A stretch of 64,000 nt of DNA, taken from contig AP025576.1 of the NCBI GenBank assembly GCA_022845955.1, forward strand, positions 6,696,001 through 6,760,000, read 5' to 3'. The notes beneath the pieces are model-generated. The model saw only the letters and a list, made by a program, of their open reading frames with translations. It was not told where the DNA came from and searched no databases. This document shows, in pieces, positions 30,392 to 38,800 of the stretch. Every line of letters starts with the position of its first letter. Within the stretch, counting starts at the first letter, position 1. The position numbers and the translations under genes were made by a program. Source of the DNA: Lachnospiraceae bacterium. Its GTDB lineage: Bacteria; Bacillota; Clostridia; Lachnospirales; Lachnospiraceae.

Positions 30392-30934
30392 ATGAAACAA
30401 CGTAGAAAAGCGTGGTGGATCGCAAACACTTCGGTTTTGATCGCACTGCTGATTGTGCTGCAGGCTGCCACAACATCCCTGGCTGCCCCCTTGCTGACAG
30501 GATCTATCGTAAATTTTATGTTGGTGGTTTCTGTTATGCTCTGCGGTATCACCTCCGGTATTACCGTTGCTGCAGTATCACCTGTGGCGGCCAGGCTCCT
30601 GGGGATAGGACCGCTTTGGATCCTGATCCCCTTCATCAGAGCCGGCAATCTGGCTTTGGTTCTGGTTTGGCATATTCTCGGCCGCATGCCCGGCAGGCCG
30701 CGCCGTTCCCTGATCCCGGCGCTGTTGTCGGCGGCTGCTGTTAAATTTCTTGTCCTATACCTGGGGATCGTAAAGCTGGCGGTGCCGGTGCTTTTGAAGC
30801 TGCCGGAACAGCAGGCCGCAGTTATCTCCGGGATGTTCTCCCTGTCTCAGCTCGCCACCGCTCTTCTGGGCGGCGGCCTGGCACTGCTTGTCCTGCCGGT
30901 GCTCAAAAGAGCGCTGGAGAAAAGCCAGGGATGA
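30392..30934 (+). CDS. ECF transporter S-component-like membrane protein
   Basis: This 180-residue, very hydrophobic protein has about five or six membrane helices. It starts with a short basic tail and an A-N-T-S-V-L-I-A-L-L helix, and has a Gly/Pro-rich loop region (LLGIGPLWILIPFIRAGN), a pattern of ECF S-components, which bind vitamins or metal ligands. The S-component has no ATPase here and would use a shared ECF module. RBS GGAGAAAAA. The divergent Crp/Fnr regulator probably activates it. The substrate cannot be told. Confidence 0.65.
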   Translation: MKQRRKAWWIANTSVLIALLIVLQAATTSLAAPLLTGSIVNFMLVVSVMLCGITSGITVAAVSPVAARLLGIGPLWILIPFIRAGNLALVLVWHILGRMPGRPRRSLIPALLSAAAVKFLVLYLGIVKLAVPVLLKLPEQQAAVISGMFSLSQLATALLGGGLALLVLPVLKRALEKSQG

Positions 30935-31016
30935 GACAACGGATACCTTTTTCACAGAGCTGTCTGCGCCTGCCGCGGCGATCTCCATGCCCGCGGGCTT
31001 ATACCCGCCGTCGTAA

Positions 31017-31163
31017 GCTCCGGTGTTTCCTCAGCCGGCAAGCTGCCTGACGGAATCGGGATACCACCGCAAGACGGAAATCTCCCGGTTCGAACGGCTG
31101 TGGAGTAACATTGACGGGGTATGGAACCAGCCCTACTTTGTAATTATGAGAGATGAAGCATAA
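31017..31163 (+). pseudogene. C-terminal gene remnant, unrecognised
   Basis: A 48-codon frame without start codon ends at a TAA at 31161. Its second half reads like a real protein end (FERLWSNIDGVWNQPYFVIM), but I cannot name the family. The remainder of the 260-bp gap between the ECF-like gene and the next gene holds nothing recognisable. Confidence 0.35.
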
Positions 31164-31194
31164 AAAAAGGCCTATGTGGCCGGAAAGGAATTCC

Positions 31195-32313
31195 ATGATG
31201 AACCTGACCAAATCAATCGATTTCCTTCTTGAAAATGCCGGAGCCGTCATCCAGTACCGGCTGCGCAAAGAGATACTGTGCTGCTTAACCGCGGCGGAGG
31301 AAGAAAAACTGCTCGGACAGATTTATCAGACACCCTGCTTCAGGCTCGTGCAGGGCTATGCCAAACCAGACGGGTATATCGGACGCGGCATGCACAGCTG
31401 GGATAACTGGCGCGGTGTCAGGCTGCATGAAACGCCGCTGCAGGACGGAGAAGCAGCAGCTCGTCTGCTGTCTTATTACGCTGTTCCCAAAGACCACCTG
31501 TTAATCAAAAACTTTGTCAACGCAATGCGGGACGAGAACATTTTAAGGGAGGAATTTTCCTATATCCCTCCCGAAGTTCATCGCTTTGAAACCCGGTTTG
31601 TGGGATTGGAAAGCGGTTTTTGCCTGATGACATTGCTTTATGCCATGCAGGCCATGCTGGGATACGGTGACGAAGAATACGTAAAACCGTTCCAAAGTAC
31701 CTCGCTCGAAGCCTTTAAGAGCATATTGCCGCTCTCTTCCATCCATGACATTACAAAAACACGCCAAAGCAGGGCGAAATATAATTATCCGTATATCGAA
31801 GCCGATACTTATTTTCCATGCCAGTACCACTTAGAAACCCTGGCATATACAAACGCGTGGCGGACACCGGAAAACAAGAAGCTGATGGCAAACGCGCTCA
31901 ACCATTATAATGATATCACGCAGGGCGCCAATCCGATACACGTTAAAATCGGGAACCGCTATTACGCCCCGTTCCCGCTGCATATGGAAAACAGCCCAAT
32001 CAGACCATTCCGCACGGATGTTATCCATTCGATAACTTATCGCCGTTTACTGACGGAAATCGCCCTTCTCGGCGTGGGCAAAAGTGTCGGCGTGCTCCGG
32101 GAAACCGCAGCAAATATTGAGGAAGCCATCAGTCATGACGGAATCTTGCGAATGCGGCTCGATATGCCGCACAACAAACGGTATTCGCCAAAGAACCTGG
32201 AATATCCGACTCCGTATTCCGATGTGCGCCTGGAGCCGGACTACAAAAATAACCATGCTCTTGCATGTGACCTGACGTTCTGGGCTGTACAGCTTTTGTA
32301 TTTGATAAACTGA
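31195..32313 (+). CDS. conserved-looking protein of unknown function
   Basis: This protein of about 372 residues starts at ATG 31195 (or 31198), preceded by GGAAAGGA; a 14-residue upstream extension has no site. It has no signal peptide or membrane segment. It is rich in helices, with Trp/His/Tyr-containing turns (GRGMHSWDNWRGVRLHET, PPEVHRFETRFVGLESG, YFPCQYHLETLAYT) that look like active-site loops of an alpha/alpha-barrel (terpene cyclase or prenyltransferase-like) fold. That fold guess is weak. Base composition is close to its left neighbours. No operon partner. Confidence 0.6.
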   Translation: MMNLTKSIDFLLENAGAVIQYRLRKEILCCLTAAEEEKLLGQIYQTPCFRLVQGYAKPDGYIGRGMHSWDNWRGVRLHETPLQDGEAAARLLSYYAVPKDHLLIKNFVNAMRDENILREEFSYIPPEVHRFETRFVGLESGFCLMTLLYAMQAMLGYGDEEYVKPFQSTSLEAFKSILPLSSIHDITKTRQSRAKYNYPYIEADTYFPCQYHLETLAYTNAWRTPENKKLMANALNHYNDITQGANPIHVKIGNRYYAPFPLHMENSPIRPFRTDVIHSITYRRLLTEIALLGVGKSVGVLRETAANIEEAISHDGILRMRLDMPHNKRYSPKNLEYPTPYSDVRLEPDYKNNHALACDLTFWAVQLLYLIN

Positions 32314-32454
32314 AAGGAATGCGGACGGCTATGGGGCGGCTGTAATGAACGATGGAAAACGGGCAAATCATTGTTGGCCCATGCACGGAACGCCGTCGCT
32401 CCTTACCGCCGGTATAAGCCGCGGGAGAAGTGTTAACACCTTGGAAAGCAACCG

Positions 32455-35037
32455 TTAAATACTGTCAGGGGGGAACGCCCCAGCCTGCCCGATTATCCCC
32501 AGTTCCTTCGCCTTCAGCACGGCATCCATTGCGCTGTTCACACCCAGCTTTTTATAAGCAAGGGACGTATGTGTTTTGATGGTGGGAATGCTGAGGCCCG
32601 TCATTTCCGAAATCTCCGCGTTCTTGTACCCCTGGGCAAGCAGTTCCAGCATAAGCGTCTGCTGTTTTGACAGCCTGGCGGGCTGATCCGTTTTCTTTCC
32701 CGCTTCCTCTATGTACCCTCTGTGGCGGATGCCAAAGCTGTGCGCCTCCAGCATGACCGCATTGACATAGGCGCGGGTAAGGGGGCCGGTATATTCTTTG
32801 CTGCACACCTTGGAGAGGATCCGCTTCAGGATGGGCACCACGGCCTCCCCCTCATCGGCGGCCCCCCTGATAAAGCCATAGGGCTGCAGCACTTCCAGTG
32901 TTTCCGTCAGTTCCTCTTCCGCTTCCTTCTTCCGGTTCTGGGTCCAGTACAGGGCCGCGAGGATCACCCCCGCCTCACACCGATCCAGCGGACGGTTTAA
33001 GTTCTTCCCAAACTCCCGCAGCAGAAGCAGATAGTGCAGGGCGTTCTCCCTGTCACCCAGCGCGGCGTAGGCCCGTGCGGTGGTGAAGTGCTGGAAGGAT
33101 CGGAAAAACTCGATATGATCCGTGCCGGTGACGTAATACTTCGCCAGCCAATCCCGGGCGGCGCTTTTGTCGCCGTCAAGCAGCTTCCACTTGGTGCGGC
33201 AGGCAGTCAGGTTCGGCAGGAAATACTGGGCGGATCCGTTCACAAATGCCGTCAGGGCGTCCATCGCATTTTCGGCCTCTTCCCAGCGCCCCAGCTGCCA
33301 GAGGATACTGTGCTGGAGTACCATCACGCAGATCCGCCCGTCCGGTTTGTTGTCCGGCCCAATCAGGCCGAGGACTTCCGTATTCTGTAGCAGGGCGGCT
33401 TCCAGCTGGCTGCGCTCATACGTAAAGGACGCCAGAATACCGGGGCGCAGGTATCCCCATTCCGCACCGAGCAGCGGGGCGTAGGTATGGTCGATCGTAT
33501 CCAGTATCTTCGGGTTCCGCGCGATCTCCGAGTAATCCCGGTTGCTGCGGTGCATATAGGGCAGGTTGTGGGTGAAGGACGCGATATTCGTGGCAAGCCC
33601 CGACCGGGTATAGCTTTTCAAAACTCCGCCGAACAGGTGGAACAGCGTGACCTGGGTTTTCAGCGACTTCCGGTAGTCCACATGAAAGGCCAGCATGGCA
33701 AACTCCACAAACTCATTGCCCGCCTTTGCGATGCGCGGCAGATTTATGAGAATGGCATCCATATGCCGGGCGTATTCCTCAAAGCAGCTGGTGAGGTAAT
33801 AGTACCATGCATACAGGACATGAAGCACCGGTGCTTCGCGGGAGGCGCGTTCCGGGAGCGGACTGGCAAAAAAGCCGTGCAGGAAATCCGCGTAATCGGC
33901 CACGCCGTTTTTGTGGCCCCGGAACAGAAAGAGGAACAGAAAATTGTCCGTCCCTTTATAGTCGCCGCTCATCAGCCAGAAGCGCAGCGCACGGGAGTAG
34001 TCCTCATGGTCTTTGTAATACTGTGCGGCGGTCTTATACAGCGATTCCATGTCCTCACCGGACGCTGCAAGCTGTTTCTGTAAAAATTCCTGGAACAGGT
34101 GATGGTAGCGGTAGGTATCCCCATGCAGGCGGCTCAAGAAGGAGTTGGATTTGCTCAAATCCTCCATGACCGCATGGGCGTCACTCCTGCCGGACAGGGC
34201 GTAGGCCAGCTCGGTATCAAACGCATCGGCGATGGAGGTGCGCATACAAAACTTCTGAAGCTCCGCATCCCAGGCGTTCCAGGCCAGGTTCTCAAAGAAG
34301 CGGGCAAAGCCGTCCCCGCCGCCCCCGGTAACCTTCCCGGACAGCCCGATGGCATTCACGCCGATAGCCCACCCGTCCGTTGCCATATACACAAACTTTG
34401 CCTCGTCCGGCGTCAGAAAATGTCCCAGCGTGTTCATATAGCACTTGATTTCCGCTTCCGTGAAGCGCAGGGCTTCCCTGTGAATGATATCTTTCTTTTG
34501 ATCTTTAATGAACGGCAGAAGCCCCTTCGGGATTTTCCCCCGCGACAGGATAAAAAAGGTGAACGTGTGGGGCAGGCGGCGCAGGATTATAGGCAGGGAT
34601 TTGATGATTTCCCCATTGGTAATCCTATGGAAGTCGTCCAGCACAATGACATGGCGGTCGGGTTTCGGGTGCATCTCACTGAGCAGCGCCACCGTATGCT
34701 CCACAGGCGTGGCGGAAAAAGACGGGTCCGTCAGGATACGCTCCAGGTTCTCATTGTCCGGCTGGAGGGAATACAGGCCGGTGGCAAGGAGCTTGTAAAA
34801 CACCGACGGGGAATTGTCATAGCTGTCCAGTCCGATCCATACCGGCGTATTCCCGCTTTTCTCCAGCCACAATAAGGTGGTTACCGTCTTGCCGCTGCCG
34901 CCCTGGGCGGACACGAACACAAAGCCGTCCGCCGCCGCCTCGTCAAAACGCGCCATTAAACTTTTTCGCGGCGCACAGACCTCCGGGAGCCGGGCGGGGG
35001 TAAATTTATCACTCAAAAAAACGGGTTTTTCTGTCAT
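32455..35037 (-). CDS. MalT-like LuxR-family ATPase transcriptional regulator (LAL type)
   Basis: This 860-residue STAND-type regulator has an N-terminal NTPase with Walker A GGSGKT (about 46-51) and Walker B VIVLDDFH, a winged-helix and a long helical TPR-like sensor region (about 330-770), and a C-terminal LuxR HTH (about 793-850: LSKQQTLMLELLAQGYKNAEISEMTGLSIPTIKTH). This is the MalT architecture, in which inducer and ATP drive oligomerisation and activation. It is divergent from the SLH surface-protein genes and is as GC-rich as they are, so it is probably their regulator. The upstream gap has repeated TCATAC elements. RBS GGAG at 35048-35051. Confidence 0.9.
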   Translation of the reverse strand: MTEKPVFLSDKFTPARLPEVCAPRKSLMARFDEAAADGFVFVSAQGGSGKTVTTLLWLEKSGNTPVWIGLDSYDNSPSVFYKLLATGLYSLQPDNENLERILTDPSFSATPVEHTVALLSEMHPKPDRHVIVLDDFHRITNGEIIKSLPIILRRLPHTFTFFILSRGKIPKGLLPFIKDQKKDIIHREALRFTEAEIKCYMNTLGHFLTPDEAKFVYMATDGWAIGVNAIGLSGKVTGGGGDGFARFFENLAWNAWDAELQKFCMRTSIADAFDTELAYALSGRSDAHAVMEDLSKSNSFLSRLHGDTYRYHHLFQEFLQKQLAASGEDMESLYKTAAQYYKDHEDYSRALRFWLMSGDYKGTDNFLFLFLFRGHKNGVADYADFLHGFFASPLPERASREAPVLHVLYAWYYYLTSCFEEYARHMDAILINLPRIAKAGNEFVEFAMLAFHVDYRKSLKTQVTLFHLFGGVLKSYTRSGLATNIASFTHNLPYMHRSNRDYSEIARNPKILDTIDHTYAPLLGAEWGYLRPGILASFTYERSQLEAALLQNTEVLGLIGPDNKPDGRICVMVLQHSILWQLGRWEEAENAMDALTAFVNGSAQYFLPNLTACRTKWKLLDGDKSAARDWLAKYYVTGTDHIEFFRSFQHFTTARAYAALGDRENALHYLLLLREFGKNLNRPLDRCEAGVILAALYWTQNRKKEAEEELTETLEVLQPYGFIRGAADEGEAVVPILKRILSKVCSKEYTGPLTRAYVNAVMLEAHSFGIRHRGYIEEAGKKTDQPARLSKQQTLMLELLAQGYKNAEISEMTGLSIPTIKTHTSLAYKKLGVNSAMDAVLKAKELGIIGQAGAFPPDSI

Positions 35038-35071
35038 TTTCTTACACTCCTCTTACCTATGGTCAAAAACC

Positions 35072-35137
35072 TCATACTTTTTCATTTCATTATAACACAA
35101 ATAAAAAATAAATTTGGCAAAACCTCATACCGTATGA
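35072..35137. promoter_or_regulatory. TCATAC operator elements and extended -10 promoter
   Basis: A perfect palindrome TCATAC-C-GTATGA lies at 35125-35137, and a single half-site TCATAC at 35072-35077, both within the repeated context ACCTCATAC. Between them the minus strand has an extended -10 (TGTTATAAT; hexamer 35089-35094) for the regulator gene. The sites flank the predicted start, which suits autoregulation and control of the divergent SLH genes. Confidence 0.55.
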
Positions 35138-35191
35138 TTTTACTCTTTTTCATAACATGATAAACTGATCACAGGAAGACGGTGATATCTT

Positions 35192-35484
35192 ATGGGTATT
35201 AAACACAGCGCGTATCATCTTTCGGTGCGGATTGCCGAAGCCGTGCATTATTGGAAGGCGGAGGCCGGGGATTTCCCCTGGGCGACAAGCGTCCGGGCTG
35301 CGGCGTCAAGGCGGGAATCTCCGTACGGGAGGGCGGCTTAAAAGCCGCTGCCGGCCATGTGAAACAAGCCGATTATATTCTGGAGATGGCGGTGAAGTCC
35401 GGCTATCTGACCGAGCGGCAGAGCCTGCCGGTTCGGGCGGAATGCGGTGAACTTCTGACGGCGCTTATAGAAGCAGATGAATGA
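35192..35484 (+). pseudogene. frameshifted four-helix-bundle-type gene
   Basis: The frame from ATG 35192 (MGIKHSAYHLSVRIAEAVHYW) stops at 35341. From about 35275 another frame continues in register and ends at 35484 with HVKQADYILEMAVKSGYLTE and a helix with LLTALIEADE. Together they resemble a small helical-bundle protein of the 23S-rRNA-intervening-sequence/avd type split by one indel. It lies between the divergent regulator and the SLH operon. It could be a sequencing error or a true decayed gene. Confidence 0.5.
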
Positions 35485-35560
35485 TCCGGATAAAGGACAA
35501 TAAAAAGTTAAATATGCCTGCTCCAGTTTCTTTCCACGCAGGCAGACAGGAGGGTGTGTT

Positions 35561-35818
35561 ATGAAACAGGATGAAATCAGAGAAATAGATGTATCCGGGA
35601 AACCGGCTCACCAATGGGAGGGATTTCTGTGTTATGCGACTGACCGCCTGGAAACCCCGGTCACATCACTGGGGCTGGCGCTCCAGTGTATAGAGGACGT
35701 GCAGAGTGAGGAAGAACGCAGGATATTTTTTAAAATGGCAAAACGGGGACAGCGGGAATTGTCAGAGGCGGTAGAGGAAGTGCTGGAAACTGCCCGTAAA
35801 GAACAGAGGAGGATTTGA
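35561..35818 (+). CDS. small acidic helical protein, unknown
   Basis: This 85-residue protein has a good AGGAGGG site. It is predicted to be largely helical with many Glu/Arg (EEERRIFFKMAKRGQRELSEAVEEVLETARKEQ). A stretch (WEGFLCYATDRLETPVTSLGLALQCI) recalls the dimerisation helix of histidine kinases, but there is no phospho-His motif. Its TGA overlaps the start of the giant SLH gene (TTGATGATG), so the two are probably translationally coupled. No family recognised. Confidence 0.65.
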   Translation: MKQDEIREIDVSGKPAHQWEGFLCYATDRLETPVTSLGLALQCIEDVQSEEERRIFFKMAKRGQRELSEAVEEVLETARKEQRRI

Positions 35819-38800
35819 TGATGATACGAAAAAGAAAAAGACTATGGACGCTGTTTTTATCCGCCGTCCTGATTGTGACGCAGCTTCCGACGGTGGCGAT
35901 GGCGGAGAACAATGCGCCGGAGGACGGGAGTATCGCGTCCTTTGAGGAGCTTCCCAGCGGCGTGGCAGTGCAGACCGTCCCGGTGGGGACGGAGCTTTCC
36001 AGGCTGAATCTGCCGGACACAGTGACGGCGACAGTTTATCACGTCACCGAGGACACGGTAATTCCTGACAAGGTGAATGGCGGCGAAGCCGACAGAGAGG
36101 GCGGCCTGGGCCGCGAGGACGATATGGAGGACAAAAGCATCTCAGGAAACAACGCAGGGGATTCTTCCAATATGGACAGTGGGGAAATGGTCACGACCGT
36201 CACCACGTCCACGGGAAAAATCTCCGTGACCTGGGACAGCGAACCGGCCTATGACGGCGACACGGCAGACACCTATGTATTCACGGCGGACGTGGGCGGC
36301 TATACCCTGTCAAGCGGTGCGAAGCTGCCGCAGATTACCGTGACAGTTTCGGCGGACACGGCGGAAAATCCGACAGAGAACCCAAACGAGAAGCCAACCG
36401 GGGAACCGCTCCCTTGCGCCTTAACCGAGGGCTGCACGTTGGAGGACGGGCATGAGGGCGAGTGCGTACTGGCTCCCCCGGCGAATGACGCGCTTGTAAA
36501 AACCATCACCGACTGGACGTTTGTGGACGGAGAAAACTTGAACAAGGGCGAGCTGCCCCTGACCAGCGTAAACGCGGACAATCAGGCGGATTTTGACACG
36601 GTGGTAAAAATGCTGCCCATGCAGATCAGCGCGGAAATTAAAGGAACGGAAAACCCGGAAATACTGGACATCACCCGCTGGAACTGCGATGAATACAAGC
36701 AGGATGGCGATAATAACTGGCCGCTGACCGGGGCGTACACCTTTACGGCGGCGCTCCCCGACGGCTACACCTGCGACCCGCTCCCCACGGTCAAGGTGCT
36801 GCTGGGCGGCGTTAATCTGTACGCCGCTAATGAGTATGACGGCCTGACAATTACAGGCGGCGCAGTGATGAAGAATATAGATGGGCAAATCAAGCTCACA
36901 GAGGATAACGGGAATTATACCATTTCCAGCACATGGAACGGAACGCTGACTGATGTAAGTTACAGCAACAAAAAAGCCGTTATCACAGTGCCGTCTGGTG
37001 TGACGGCCAATGTAACCCTGAACGGTGCGGCCATTGACGCGAGCGGCACAGAAGGTGCCTGCGCCTTTGCGGTGGAGGCGGGCGGCACGGCCAACATCAC
37101 CCTCTCCGGCACAAACACCCTGACAAGCGGCTTCGAGCGCGCGGGGCTGGAGGTTCCTGAAAACGCAGCCGTTACGATTGACGGTGATGGCAGTCTGGAG
37201 GCCACCGGCGGCATCGGCGGTGCGGGCATCGGCGGCGGCTCCAGCGGCGCGGGCGGCACCATCACCATTAACGGCGGCACGGTCAATGCCACCGGCGGCA
37301 ACAGCGGTGCGGGCATCGGCGGCGGCACCTACGGCGCGGGCGGCACCATCACCATTAACGGCGGCACGGTCACAGCCAACGGCGGCGGCATCGGCGGCGG
37401 TGGCGCTGGTATTGGCGGCGGCAGCGGCGGCATCGGCAGCGGCGGCGATGGCGGAACCATTGAAATCAATGGCGGCACGGTCATCGCCACCAGCGACGCG
37501 GGCGGTGCGGGGATTGGAGGCGGCTACGGCTACGACGCCTACGGCGGCAGCGGCGGCAGCATCACCATCAGCGGCGGCACGGTCACGGCCACCGGCAACT
37601 ACGGCGGCGCGGGCATCGGCGGCGGCGCGTCACGTGGCGGTGACGGCGGCGGCGGGGGTACGGTCATAATCTCCGGTACGAATACGGTTGTCACAGCCAT
37701 CAGCACTGACAACAGCGACGGCGGCTACGATGTGGGCGGTGGTGGTGGCAGCGGCTACTACGACGATGGCGATGGCGGCAGCCTGTCCGTCACGGACGGG
37801 GCCACGCTGGAGATGACAAATACCGGAACCAACGTCACAAACCCGGTGTACATTGGCTGTACCATCAAGGATAAGAACGGCACTAAACACCACCCCCTCG
37901 TCTCTCCAACACTGACATTGAAAGCAAATCCCAGTGATTCATTGACTTTATCGGGTGATGGGAAGGTCACACTGACGGCCACCCTATCGGGAGCATTTCC
38001 CGATAATTCGGGAAAAAACATCAAATTTACCATGAGCAATTATTCACCCATCACCCAAACAACAGACAGCTCCGGCGCGGCGGTTTATACCATTACAGCT
38101 CCACCGCAGGGAACCTATACGTTTGGTGCGTCCTTCGCAGGCGATAGGCAGAACAACTCGGTGACGGCAGCAGAAATAAGCGGCTATACGGTCAACCTCG
38201 GCACACAGGCGGCTTTGACGCTGAATGGCCTGGGCAGCGCCTACACCTATGGCTGCGAAGCGTTCAGCCTCTCCACCTCCGGCGGTTCCGGCAGCGGTGC
38301 GGTGAGTTACACTTCCAGCGATTCATCCGTTGCCAGTGTGACGGGCGACACCGTAACAATTCTAAAGGCCGGGACGTTTACCATCACCGCCACCAAAGAC
38401 GGGGATTCCAGCTATGCGGAGGCAACGGTCACATCACCGGAAGTGACTGTCGGTGAGGCCACGCCGAATGTGAGCCTGAGCGCCACGGGCGGCAGCACCA
38501 CCAGCGACCCGATCACCCTGACCGCCACGGTATCAAAGGTGGGGACGGGCGCGACGCCCACTGGCACGGTGACGTTCAAGGAAGGCCAAAGGACATTGGG
38601 CAATGGCCTATTGGACAGTGACGGCAAAGTGGCTTGCGTGATCGGCAATACATCGATGGGCAGTCATACTTACACGGCGGAATACTCCGGCCAGAGCGGA
38701 TACTACAAGGGAACCAGCGTGACCCACACCATCGGCGTGGGGCTGACCGACCAGACCGGTTTTGCCATCACCGATCCCGGCGCGAAAACCTACGGCGACA

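Noticed and set aside
37195..37660. Regular repeats considered as a CRISPR array
   Set aside because: The units are imperfect, in frame and code for GIGGG turns of a surface protein. There are no constant repeats separated by unique spacers.
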